From Chryseobacterium sp. (GTDB taxonomy: Bacteria > Bacteroidota > Bacteroidia > Flavobacteriales > Weeksellaceae), in the NCBI RefSeq assembly GCF_008831505.1, contig NZ_CP044507.1:2356001-2420000 (forward strand): a stretch of 64,000 bases of DNA, in the 5' to 3' direction. Below the pieces are notes generated by a model, which saw nothing but the letters and a program-made list of their open reading frames with translations, was not told the DNA's origin and did no database searches. How positions within the stretch are numbered: position 1 is the first letter of the stretch; the number at the start of each line of letters is the position of its first letter. This document shows, piece by piece, positions 52,233-59,881 of the stretch. The position numbers and the translations under genes are program-made.

Positions 52233-52912
52233 TATTTGCTGTGTTTATGGTGAAAAGGACATTTCCAGCTGTCTTCCACGTGGCGGCCACTGTACTGTTT
52301 GGTCTCCGCATCTTCACCGAAATCTTTCAGTACAGGGTTAATGCTGCCCTGGAGTTTTTCATCGTTTTTACGAACCATATCTCTTACTTTATCGTACGTT
52401 CCCATTTCCCGAAGTTTCTCAAACTGAGAATGGAGATTAAATACTAAAGTGGTATAAGGTGCCTGCCGTGCCATGCGCGAACTTGCCGGATGCAGACCAA
52501 TCACATAAAATGCGTGGCCTAAAAGGCTGAAACTGAAATTTGAATCGTTAGGGTCGCTGCTTACGTTACTGTCCCAGTTTTCAGGATCTTTATCATGAAG
52601 CATTTGAAGGAGCTGCCAAAGTGCGTTTTCGTAAGTCAGCTCGTCACGGAAAGAGTCATTTGGAAAAACAGCCACAAAGGAGCGGAAATCCGTAGTTCCA
52701 ATTTTTGTGCACTGTATGTAATTTTTTAAATCGTCGATAATATGTTCGGCAGTTTCACTGCTTAGCATTTCTCCATAAGCATGAAGGTCATAATTGTTCA
52801 TTTTGAAGAGTGACTTTGCCATAATGCAGGGATGATCACTTTTTAAAATGAATTCCTGATAAGCATTATCTATCTGTTGCAGGTCAATGCCTGAGGGTGT
52901 TAAGACTTCCAT
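52232..52912 (-). CDS. GntA/DcsA-like heme-dependent guanidino N-hydroxylase (YqcI/YcgG family)
   Basis: 226 residues. Matches the YqcI/YcgG family by its conserved blocks: FILKSDHPCIMAKSLFKMNN, DLKNYIQCTKIGTTDFRSFV, GHAFYVIGLHPASSRMARQA, PYTTLVFNLHSQFEKLREMG, and the C-terminal GRHVEDSWKCPFHHKHS. Members with known activity, GntA in guanitoxin synthesis and DcsA in D-cycloserine synthesis, are heme enzymes that N-hydroxylate a guanidino group (DcsA: L-arginine). Which residue binds heme here I cannot say. First gene of a two-gene operon with a DUF1989 protein; the stop and next ATG overlap by one base. Confidence 0.82.
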   Translation of the reverse strand: MEVLTPSGIDLQQIDNAYQEFILKSDHPCIMAKSLFKMNNYDLHAYGEMLSSETAEHIIDDLKNYIQCTKIGTTDFRSFVAVFPNDSFRDELTYENALWQLLQMLHDKDPENWDSNVSSDPNDSNFSFSLLGHAFYVIGLHPASSRMARQAPYTTLVFNLHSQFEKLREMGTYDKVRDMVRKNDEKLQGSINPVLKDFGEDAETKQYSGRHVEDSWKCPFHHKHSK

Positions 52913-53097
52913 AAAACTATATTTTAATGTTAAGATGGTGCGGCTGTTTTAGCCCTGAGACTTTTTACCATACAAGTATAATACCATTGCACATCAAATA
53001 CTTACACTTCAAAAATACCGGGAATTATGACTTTTGACAACGCAAAAGAGGCGGGCTATTATTAGCCAGCCAGCGAGACTGCAGTACAAAATTTTGA

Positions 53098-54018
53098 TTA
53101 TCCGCCCAAGGTCTGCCGTATCCCCTCAAGAAATGCCTTGTACCGGTCAGGACTGATTCTGTTGGCAAATCCGGGAACATGCGGACTCTGCTTCAACAGA
53201 TCTTCTGTAGATCTGTTTTCTTGAATTGCTTTTTGTACATATTGGGTGGACGCTTCCAAAAATCCGGCCATCTCTGCGAGGTCAGCCTTACGTCCCACGG
53301 TTAATTCCGGGGTATTGGCATGTCCAAATATAAATATGGTGTCATTATCAAATTTTGACTGTGCCATTTCAAGCACGCGTACCCAATTGCGGGAATCGGA
53401 ACCGTCGGCAGTTCGGTACACCGGAATCATATTGATGAACATAAGGTCGCCCATGTGAACTACGTTATCATTTTCAAAATGGTACATGGCATCGCCGTAA
53501 GTGTGTCCGTTGCCGAAGTGATAGGCTGTAATCCTCTCCCTTTCGGCTTTAATACTGTGCTCCTTATCAAAAAGAACTGTTGGGTAACGCTGTTCCGTTA
53601 GTTTATTGCTTTTTTCAGCGGCCAGGCGCTGCAGTTCAGGGACGCGGCGGTGCGCCACGATTTTGGTGTCCGGATCTTTAAAAGCAAAATTTCCGGAAGT
53701 ATGATCGCCATGGTGATGGGTATTGCAGAGGTACAGAACCGGTTTGCCTTTGGCTGAAATTCCGTCCAGAATGGACTGTATGGCATCCGGAAACTGGGAA
53801 TCTATTACAATAAATCCATCTTCAGTTTCCAACAGGCCCACGGTACCGCCACGGTTGGTGAACCGGCTAACGTTCCCGCGCACTTTTTTAAGGCTACCTG
53901 TAGTTGGCACAAAGGGTTCATAAACTGTACGGGAGGCAGCACAGCTAAGAAATCCGGGCATGATGGCCAAACCCAGTCCGGCAGAGAAGGTGGTGGCAAG
54001 AAACTGTTTACGGTCCAT
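53098..54018 (-). CDS. Secreted MBL-fold metallo-hydrolase
   Basis: 306 residues. N terminus MDRKQFLATTFSAGLGLAIM then FLSCAAS, a Tat-like or lipoprotein signal. The metallo-beta-lactamase fold has CNTHHHGDHTSGN (HxHxDH, about 102-114), NGHTYGDAM (third metal His), HMGDLMF (bridging Asp) and IFGHANT (last His), so two zinc ions are expected. Resembles the MBL hydrolases of the quinoprotein or lactonase type rather than an antibiotic-degrading enzyme. Not obviously in an operon. Confidence 0.88.
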   Translation of the reverse strand: MDRKQFLATTFSAGLGLAIMPGFLSCAASRTVYEPFVPTTGSLKKVRGNVSRFTNRGGTVGLLETEDGFIVIDSQFPDAIQSILDGISAKGKPVLYLCNTHHHGDHTSGNFAFKDPDTKIVAHRRVPELQRLAAEKSNKLTEQRYPTVLFDKEHSIKAERERITAYHFGNGHTYGDAMYHFENDNVVHMGDLMFINMIPVYRTADGSDSRNWVRVLEMAQSKFDNDTIFIFGHANTPELTVGRKADLAEMAGFLEASTQYVQKAIQENRSTEDLLKQSPHVPGFANRISPDRYKAFLEGIRQTLGG

Positions 54019-54050
54019 GGGATAAATTTTAGCTAAAATTAGCCAAAAGT

Positions 54051-54779
54051 TTAGGCCTGAGGTTTCAGAAAAATAAGAAAAGGTTTCACTTTTTGGATTT
54101 GAGTGAGATATTTTTTCTGGGTAATGAATATCAAAGCATTTCCGAAGACCAGAAAAATTATTACAATGAAGGTAAATAAAAACCTATCCGTTGAATATTC
54201 CGGCTGCATGAAGCGGAAAACAGAAAAAACGGTAGGAGAATTATTAAATATCCTGTCAATATTTGGAATTAACACTGCAAAGGAGCTGAAGAATATTGCC
54301 GGAGAATGCTGATAATAGGTCAGAACATATTTATTGTATTTTTTAGCCAGATCAAAATCATCACGATGGCGCAAATACTGTATTGGAGGTAGGAACGTAA
54401 AAAGCACCATTGCCGCGGTGAATAAATAGCTGAAGAGTTCCGCACTGGTCAACTGTGCCATTAAGAACAAGGAAATCAGCACCATGCCACCGTATATAAA
54501 CATTTGTTTCAGCACGCCCAAATTAATACTGAGATACATTTTGCGGAGAAATTTACTGTTGTCGTTCAGATTCCAGCTGCCATCCCAATATAGTTTTAAT
54601 TCATCTTTCCAGCTGTCTTTCACTTGATCGAATGCTTCCTCAAAGGTCAACCCTTCCTCTTTCTGCAACTCTGATATCTGGGTTGTGAAATGATCGTAAA
54701 CCTCCACCAGGATATCGATCGGCAGTTTTTTATCTAAAAGATAGGTGCTGATTTGGGTGAGTTGCAAGCTGTTCATCAA
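54051..54779 (-). CDS. Membrane protein paired with its twin, paralogue 2
   Basis: 242 residues. Residues about 12-65 form a helical cytoplasmic domain (LLDKKLPIDILVEVYDHFTT, EGLTFEEAFDQVKDSWKDEL) like the N-terminal domain of DUF1700-type PadR-operon proteins. The rest has six or so membrane helices (LKQMFIYGGMVLISLFLMAQ, LFSYLFTAAMVLFTFL, LFTFIVIIFLVFGNALIF). Its first 65 codons share a 94-nt stretch that is identical to the upstream paralogue. Its ATG overlaps the paralogue stop by 4 nt. Expected to be controlled by the PadR repressor at the head of the operon. Confidence 0.78.
   Translation of the reverse strand: MMNSLQLTQISTYLLDKKLPIDILVEVYDHFTTQISELQKEEGLTFEEAFDQVKDSWKDELKLYWDGSWNLNDNSKFLRKMYLSINLGVLKQMFIYGGMVLISLFLMAQLTSAELFSYLFTAAMVLFTFLPPIQYLRHRDDFDLAKKYNKYVLTYYQHSPAIFFSSFAVLIPNIDRIFNNSPTVFSVFRFMQPEYSTDRFLFTFIVIIFLVFGNALIFITQKKYLTQIQKVKPFLIFLKPQA
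54648..54741. repeat. 94-bp perfect direct repeat, copy 1
   Basis: Identical to 55355-55448, 707 bp away, same orientation. Lies in the N-terminal coding part of the 54051-54779 gene. Confidence 0.95.
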
Positions 54780-55483
54780 ACATTAAGATGCTTTAAAAAT
54801 GGTTTTACTTTTTCAATGGTATGGAGAAATTTTCTCTGTGAGTAGTAAGAAACTAAACTTATCACTAAAACCGCATAAGTGATTACAATTCCAAAGATTG
54901 TACTCTTAAGATTAGCGTCTACTGCTGTTCCTGAAAACATTTTTGCAATTGTACCGGCTTCCGTAAAGAATTTAAAATAAAAATAAAGGCACGAAAGGCT
55001 TAACAATGTATACTCCTGAAAAGAAACAAGGACATACTTTTTGTATTTCTTATTTAGAGAAAAATCTTTGAAGTTCTTAAAGTAAACATAAAAAGGAAGC
55101 AGCAATATGAGACCTGTGGCTATGACAAAAATATATTTATAAACATGGAAGCTAAATAAAAAAGAAAACAACATCAGAGCCAGCACAATTACAGAAGCTA
55201 TGTAAAGCGCCTTGCCAAGGAAGGCACGTAAGTTTGCGGTGTTGATTTTCCGCAACAGTTCACTCCTGTCTACCAGGTCCCACTCCCCTTTCCAGGAAGG
55301 CTGCAATTCTCCCTGCCAACTTTGCTTTACTTTTTCAAAAGCTTTGTCAAATTCCAACCCTTCCTCTTTCTGCAACTCTGATATCTGGGTTGTGAAATGA
55401 TCGTAAACCTCCACCAGGATATCGATCGGCAGTTTTTTATCTAAAAGAAAATTGCGGATTGAAGTAAGATCAGCTGCAGTCAT
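54776..55483 (-). CDS. Membrane protein paired with its twin, paralogue 1
   Basis: 235 residues, colinear with the next gene: N-terminal helical domain (LLDKKLPIDILVEVYDHFTT, EGLEFDKAFEKVKQSWQGEL) and five to six membrane helices (LGKALYIASVIVLALMLFSF, YIFVIATGLILLLPFYVYF, IFGIVITYAVLVISLVSYY). Only the N-terminal part is conserved between the twins at DNA level. No catalytic motif. Second gene of the PadR operon, 3 nt after padR. Confidence 0.78.
   Translation of the reverse strand: MTAADLTSIRNFLLDKKLPIDILVEVYDHFTTQISELQKEEGLEFDKAFEKVKQSWQGELQPSWKGEWDLVDRSELLRKINTANLRAFLGKALYIASVIVLALMLFSFLFSFHVYKYIFVIATGLILLLPFYVYFKNFKDFSLNKKYKKYVLVSFQEYTLLSLSCLYFYFKFFTEAGTIAKMFSGTAVDANLKSTIFGIVITYAVLVISLVSYYSQRKFLHTIEKVKPFLKHLNV
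55355..55448. repeat. 94-bp perfect direct repeat, copy 2
   Basis: Identical to 54648-54741 while flanking coding DNA differs at most codons, so it points to recent gene conversion. Confidence 0.95.
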
Positions 55484-55486
55484 TAT

Positions 55487-55810
55487 TTAAAAATTAAAAA
55501 TGGCATTTAAATTAAAAAGATAGGATTTCATTTCAGCTTCCTGAGCCTGTTGCTGCTTCCTGCCTTTTTCTGTCAGCAGGTAGTATTTGCGGTCGCGCCC
55601 GTTTACGTTCTGAATTTCCGAATAAATGATTCCATCATTTTCCAGTTTATGCAAAAGCGGATAAAGCGCTCCTTCAGTCATTTCCAGCTCACCTTTTGTA
55701 AGTTCCTTTGCGCGCTGGGTAAGCTGGTAACCGTACATCTTCACCTCTGTAACCAGGAGTTTCAGGATAATGTTCTGAAGTGTACCTTTATAAAGCTGAT
55801 TTCTCTTCAT
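55487..55810 (-). CDS. PadR family transcriptional regulator
   Basis: 107 residues from the ATG at 55810. Winged helix: GTLQNIILKLLVTEVKMYGY, QRAKELTKGELEMTEGALYP (recognition helix), LLHKLENDGIIYSEI and the wing NVNGRDRKYYLLTEKGRK. Short PadR type with little C-terminal dimerisation helix. Heads an operon with two membrane proteins. Divergent from ruvC. Two TATGCAT boxes flank its -7 element, likely operator half sites. Confidence 0.92.
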   Translation of the reverse strand: MKRNQLYKGTLQNIILKLLVTEVKMYGYQLTQRAKELTKGELEMTEGALYPLLHKLENDGIIYSEIQNVNGRDRKYYLLTEKGRKQQQAQEAEMKSYLFNLNAIFNF

Positions 55811-55822
55811 ACCTAATTTAAC

Positions 55823-55859
55823 TATGCATAACAAATATATACATCATTTTCTTATGCAT
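55823..55859 (-). promoter_or_regulatory. padR promoter with paired TATGCAT boxes
   Basis: On the minus strand TATATTTG (forward 55832-55839) is the -7 box. TATGCATA at 55823-55830 and TATGCAT at 55853-55859 lie either side of it, 30 bp apart. Self-repression by PadR is the likely role, by family habit. Confidence 0.5.
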
Positions 55860-55883
55860 CCAAATTTTCGGCGTTTAATTTTT

Positions 55884-55891
55884 TACATTTG
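55884..55891 (+). promoter_or_regulatory. -7 element immediately upstream of ruvC
   Basis: TACATTTG ends 5 nt before the GTG start of ruvC at 55897, so the message would be leaderless. Confidence 0.5.
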
Positions 55892-55896
55892 CATCA

Positions 55897-56451
55897 GTGA
55901 AAAACGAAAAGATTATCCTGGGTATTGATCCCGGTACCACAATTATGGGTTTCGGAATTATATCCGTAACCAAGGGTAAAATGGAGATGATTTCCATTCA
56001 TGAACTGATTCTGAAAAAATATCCGAATCACGAAACCAAACTGAAGTATATTTTTGAAAGAACCCTGTCGCTGATAGATGAATTTCATCCGGATGAAGTG
56101 GCCCTAGAGGCGCCTTTCTTTGGCAAAAATGTGCAAAGCATGCTGAAACTGGGGCGAGCACAGGGCGTGGCAATGGCCGCAAGTCTGTACCGCGATATTC
56201 CAATCACTGAGTATTCACCGAAGAAAATTAAGATGGCGATCACGGGAAATGGCAACGCTAGTAAGGAACAGGTTGCAGCAATGCTCCAAAATTTACTGAA
56301 GCTGAAGGAGTTTCCTACAAAGTATCTGGATGCCTCCGACGGTCTGGCGGTGGCGGTGTGTCACCATTTCAATTCCGGTAATGCCGTATCGGAAAAAAGT
56401 TATTCGGGATGGGAAAGTTTCCTGAGGCAGAATCCGAACCGTGCCCGGTAA
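55897..56451 (+). CDS. ruvC: Crossover junction endodeoxyribonuclease RuvC
   Basis: 184 residues from a GTG. Holliday-junction resolvase with catalytic acids in LGIDPGTTIMGFGI (first Asp), DEVALEAPFFGKN (Glu), and DASDGLAVAVCHH (last two Asp). The loop YSPKKIKMAITGNGNASKEQ is family-typical. Stands alone, not with ruvA/ruvB. Divergent from padR. Confidence 0.95.
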   Translation: MKNEKIILGIDPGTTIMGFGIISVTKGKMEMISIHELILKKYPNHETKLKYIFERTLSLIDEFHPDEVALEAPFFGKNVQSMLKLGRAQGVAMAASLYRDIPITEYSPKKIKMAITGNGNASKEQVAAMLQNLLKLKEFPTKYLDASDGLAVAVCHHFNSGNAVSEKSYSGWESFLRQNPNRAR

Positions 56452-56458
56452 AAAAATA

Positions 56459-56486
56459 TGGTAACCGTGACTTGCATCGGTTACCA
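56459..56486. other. Inverted repeat downstream of ruvC
   Basis: TGGTAACCG pairs with CGGTTACCA, loop TGACTTGCAT. Preceded by seven As, so a T run exists only on the minus strand; weak evidence for a terminator. Confidence 0.4.
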
Positions 56487-56602
56487 CATTCTGAATAATC
56501 CAGTGTTAATGTTTTATTTCTTAATAGAATTTTAATGCATCAGCCACTGAATTACTGCTTTATCATCTGTGTTTTTGTTTAAACAAAGATATGTTCTCTA
56601 AC

Positions 56603-56610
56603 TAAATTTG
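56603..56610 (+). promoter_or_regulatory. Possible -7 element of the DUF4407 gene
   Basis: TAAATTTG, 127 nt before the ATG at 56738, so a long leader if used. The leader includes TACGTCATTTTACGTA. Confidence 0.35.
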
Positions 56611-56737
56611 TTTAGATTGCTGCGGGTAAATACCTACGTCATTTTACGTATTTTACTATTCTTTGCATATCATATTTATACTGGGTAAAACCTAATACCA
56701 TCTGTAACAATGTTATTAAGTGCATGACTTATCCTGT

Positions 56738-57823
56738 ATGAAGACGCAACAAACTTTACAGCGCCCGGAAAATCATACGATGAATTGGTTTCAGCATTTT
56801 CTGCTCCTATGCTCCGGAGGCAATATACATATTTTACGAAAAACGCCCAGTGAATGGAATAAATTTGCCGGCATTGGCGGAATCGTTCTGTTTACTGCGG
56901 TATTTGCAACCCTGTCCGCCGGCTATGCCATGTATACCGTTTTTGATGATCTGTGGGTGTCGGTAGCCTTCGGTGTAGTGTGGGGCCTGATGATTTTTAA
57001 TCTGGACCGCTATATTGTTTCGTCCATAAAAAAGACAGGTTCGTGGGGTAACCAAATCCTTATGGCCGTACCGCGGCTTATCCTGGCGGCATTTCTGGGT
57101 ATCATCATTTCCAAACCTCTGGAACTGAAGATATTTGAAAAAGAAGTTAATAAGCAACTGAATACCATTATCCAGCGAAACAAAGCCAAACTGCAGGCCG
57201 AGATGAACACCCGGATTCTGCAGCAAAGCACACCATTTGAACAGGAAAAGAAGCAAATTCAGGAGAAAACAGCCATGTATCAGGCGGCTTATGATTCGGC
57301 AGCTGTGGAGCTTGAAAAAGAAATCCTGGGTAAACAGTCCGGACTGACGAGCGGCAAGGTAGGATTCGGCACCAATGCCAAACGGAAAGCTGAACTTAAG
57401 GAACAGCGCCGTATGGATCTGGAAAATCATCAGAAAAGCAGTTCGCCACGCCTACAGTATCTGGACCGGGAGATTTCCAAGGTATATACGAATATTGAAA
57501 CTGAAAGAGAGAAAACGGAAACCACTGAAGACCGTTTCAATGGGCTTGCGGCCCGTCTTCAGGCACTGGATGAACTCGGCAAAAATTCCGCAGTGATGGC
57601 ACTGGCAGCTTCATTCATCATGGGACTCTTTATCTGTCTGGAAATTGCTCCTGTACTGGTTAAACTGATTTCATCGGCAGGGCCTTACGATTACCTGCTG
57701 GACAAGACCGAGAACGACTTCAGGATTTATGCGGACGAAAAGATTCAAAAAGGTAACGCTTCAAGCGATTACAGAATCAGCAGTTATAAACGTTCGCTGG
57801 GTGACGAGAACGAAACCCTTTAG
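56738..57823 (+). CDS. DUF4407 membrane protein
   Basis: 361 residues from the ATG at 56738 (a GTG at 56720 also fits). Family features: LLLCSGGNIHILRKTPSEWN at the N terminus, then membrane helices (FAGIGGIVLFTAVFATLSAG, LWVSVAFGVVWGLMIFNLDR), the RLILAAFLGIIISKPLELKI block, a long coiled coil (about 150-270, rich in E/K/Q with two regions TPFEQEKKQIQEKTAMYQ and REISKVYTNIETEREKTE), and a last helix SAVMALAASFIMGLFICLEI with conserved FIP-like LVKLISSAGPYDYLL. Function not known for the family. Followed by a strong terminator. Confidence 0.85.
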   Translation: MKTQQTLQRPENHTMNWFQHFLLLCSGGNIHILRKTPSEWNKFAGIGGIVLFTAVFATLSAGYAMYTVFDDLWVSVAFGVVWGLMIFNLDRYIVSSIKKTGSWGNQILMAVPRLILAAFLGIIISKPLELKIFEKEVNKQLNTIIQRNKAKLQAEMNTRILQQSTPFEQEKKQIQEKTAMYQAAYDSAAVELEKEILGKQSGLTSGKVGFGTNAKRKAELKEQRRMDLENHQKSSSPRLQYLDREISKVYTNIETEREKTETTEDRFNGLAARLQALDELGKNSAVMALAASFIMGLFICLEIAPVLVKLISSAGPYDYLLDKTENDFRIYADEKIQKGNASSDYRISSYKRSLGDENETL

Positions 57824-57824
57824 C

Positions 57825-57861
57825 AAAAAGAGCCTTCCACTCATTGCGGAAGGCTCTTTTT
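57825..57861. terminator. Bidirectional terminator
   Basis: AAAAAGAGCCTTCC pairs with GGAAGGCTCTTTT, T run on both strands; shared by the DUF4407 gene and the opposing DUF6759 lipoprotein gene. Confidence 0.9.
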
Positions 57862-57876
57862 ATCAGTTAGAATGAT

Positions 57877-58290
57877 TTATTCTGACTCGGAGAGAGTTAG
57901 TGTACTGCTGTCCATTAAAGTCTTGCGTACCGCGTAGCGCGTGGAGCATAAATTTGAGGTTACGGTATAGTTACCTTTTTCCAGCACCACAAAATTTCTG
58001 AATTTCCTGCGTACAGGAACATTATACGTGGTATCGCCTGCAAACCGAACTATAATATTGCATTTGCTGTTATTGTTGATAAGGAGAGAAACATGGTTAT
58101 CCAGGGGGCTGCCGTTCAGAAGCAGGTCCAGCGATTCGGCAGCCGTATCCAATTTGTTTATGGAATCCTGTATCATAAGCTGTCCAAATTCATATGCTTC
58201 AGCCCGTTCAGCAATAGGTGTTTTATCCTCCTGAACTGCACAGGAAGTCATAGTAATTACGAGGGCAGTTATGGACCACAGTTTATTCAT
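57877..58290 (-). CDS. DUF6759-like lipoprotein, short form
   Basis: 137 residues with lipoprotein signal (MNKLWSITALVITMTSC). The C-terminal 80 residues (HVSLLINNNSKCNIIVRFAG, TYNVPVRRKFRNFVVLEKGN, YTVTSNLCSTRYAVRKTL) match the end of the 29906-30805 protein, including the two Cys. The ATG lies one base after the guaB stop, so it is co-transcribed with guaB. Function unknown. Confidence 0.75.
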   Translation of the reverse strand: MNKLWSITALVITMTSCAVQEDKTPIAERAEAYEFGQLMIQDSINKLDTAAESLDLLLNGSPLDNHVSLLINNNSKCNIIVRFAGDTTYNVPVRRKFRNFVVLEKGNYTVTSNLCSTRYAVRKTLMDSSTLTLSESE

Positions 58291-58291
58291 C

Positions 58292-59752
58292 TTACAGCGA
58301 ATAGTTAGGAGCTTCCTGTGTAATGATCACATCATGCGGATGCGATTCTTTAAGACCACTTCCGGTAATCATCACCATTTTACCGTCGCGCTGCAGCGTT
58401 TCAATATCAGGAGTTCCGCAGTAACCCATACCCGCTCTTATACCACCTGTAAGCTGGAAAACCACCTCTTCCAGTTTCCCCTTATGCGGCACACGGCCTT
58501 CAATACCTTCCGGTACGAATTTTTTGGCCTCGGTCTGGAAATACCTTTCCTTGCCGCCACGTCGCATGGCGGAAAGTGAGCCCATTCCCTGATAAGCCTT
58601 GAACTTTCTGCCCTGGAAAATAATCTCCTCACCGGGAGCTTCGTCAGTTCCGGCCAGTAACGATCCTAACATTACAGCATTTGCGCCTGAGGCCAGGGCT
58701 TTTACAATATCACCGGAAAGTTTCACACCACCGTCGGCAATTACCGCGACATTGCGGCTTTTAGCATATTCAAAGACATTATAAATGGCTGAAAGCTGCG
58801 GTACACCAACTCCCGCAACTACTCTTGTAGTACAGATAGAACCCGGACCTACACCTACTTTCAGGATATTGGCACCAGCGTCTATGAGGTCTTTAGCAGC
58901 ATCGGCAGTTACAATATTACCGCCTACGATATCCAGATCGGGAAAGTTGCTTCGGATTTCAGTAATCTTTTCCAAAACACCTTTGGAATGGCCGTGAGCC
59001 GAATCCACAGCGATAATATCAACGCCGGCTTTTACCAAAGCCGTTACACGGTCTATCGTATCTTCACCAACACCAACACCGGCTCCCACAATCAGTCGGC
59101 CGTCCGCGCCCTTATTAGCGTTAGGATATTCCATTTGGTTATCAATATCCTTGATTGTAATAAGTCCTACAAGTTTAAATTTATCGTCAACAATCGGCAG
59201 TTTTTCAACCCTGTTCTTCAGCAGGATCTCTTTGGCCTGCTCCAGGTTGGTTTGTTTGTCGCTGGTGATTAGTTTATCCTTAGTCATGAGCTCCTCAACC
59301 TTAACCTCCAGGTTTTCCTGATACTTCACATCGCGGTTCGTAATGATGCCAATTAGCGTGTTTTCAGCGTCCACTACAGGAAGCCCTGAAATCTTGAAAT
59401 TTGCCATCATTTCCTTGGCTTCAGCCAGTGTATGGTCTTTAGAAAGCGTCACAGGATCGGAAATCATTCCGTTTTCCGAACGTTTCACCCGGTATACCTG
59501 AGCGGCCTGTTCCTCTATCGGCATGTTTTTGTGGATGAAACCTATTCCACCGACTCTTGCAAGTGCAATGGCCATTTCACCTTCGGTAACTGTATCCATA
59601 GCTGCGGACACAATAGGAACATTAAGGGTTATTTTATCGGAAAGCCGTGATTTTAAAGATACCTGATTAGGCAGTACTTCGGAGTAAGAAGGGATAAGAA
59701 GAACGTCATCGAAAGTGATGGCTGTCTCCACGATTTTGTTGTGTATAGACAT
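58292..59752 (-). CDS. guaB: IMP dehydrogenase
   Basis: 486 residues. Two CBS domains (about 95-205: [40 protein letters not shown]) inside the TIM barrel. Active-site loop [20 protein letters not shown] with the catalytic Cys, the flap [14 protein letters not shown], and the substrate-phosphate loop [20 protein letters not shown]. Oxidises IMP to XMP, the first step of GMP synthesis. Heads an operon with a small DUF6759-like lipoprotein. Confidence 0.97.
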   Translation of the reverse strand: MSIHNKIVETAITFDDVLLIPSYSEVLPNQVSLKSRLSDKITLNVPIVSAAMDTVTEGEMAIALARVGGIGFIHKNMPIEEQAAQVYRVKRSENGMISDPVTLSKDHTLAEAKEMMANFKISGLPVVDAENTLIGIITNRDVKYQENLEVKVEELMTKDKLITSDKQTNLEQAKEILLKNRVEKLPIVDDKFKLVGLITIKDIDNQMEYPNANKGADGRLIVGAGVGVGEDTIDRVTALVKAGVDIIAVDSAHGHSKGVLEKITEIRSNFPDLDIVGGNIVTADAAKDLIDAGANILKVGVGPGSICTTRVVAGVGVPQLSAIYNVFEYAKSRNVAVIADGGVKLSGDIVKALASGANAVMLGSLLAGTDEAPGEEIIFQGRKFKAYQGMGSLSAMRRGGKERYFQTEAKKFVPEGIEGRVPHKGKLEEVVFQLTGGIRAGMGYCGTPDIETLQRDGKMVMITGSGLKESHPHDVIITQEAPNYSL

Positions 59753-59764
59753 CTTTACTTTCTT

Positions 59765-59772
59765 TGCAAAAT
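59765..59772 (-). promoter_or_regulatory. -7 element for guaB
   Basis: TAATTTTG on the minus strand, 12 nt before the ATG at 59752. Confidence 0.5.
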
Positions 59773-59881
59773 TAAGGTTTTTTTACTTAAAATGAAAGTG
59801 TTCTGATAATTAAGTCTTTTAAAGTTGATTTAACTGCTGTTCCTTAAACCGTCTGCAAAAGACACCGCAGGATTCGGGCAC

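Noticed and set aside
53098-54018. Acquired metallo-beta-lactamase
   Set aside because: Metal ligands are shared by the whole MBL fold; Tat-like signal and motif order do not point to subclass B1 enzymes, and base composition is that of the neighbours.
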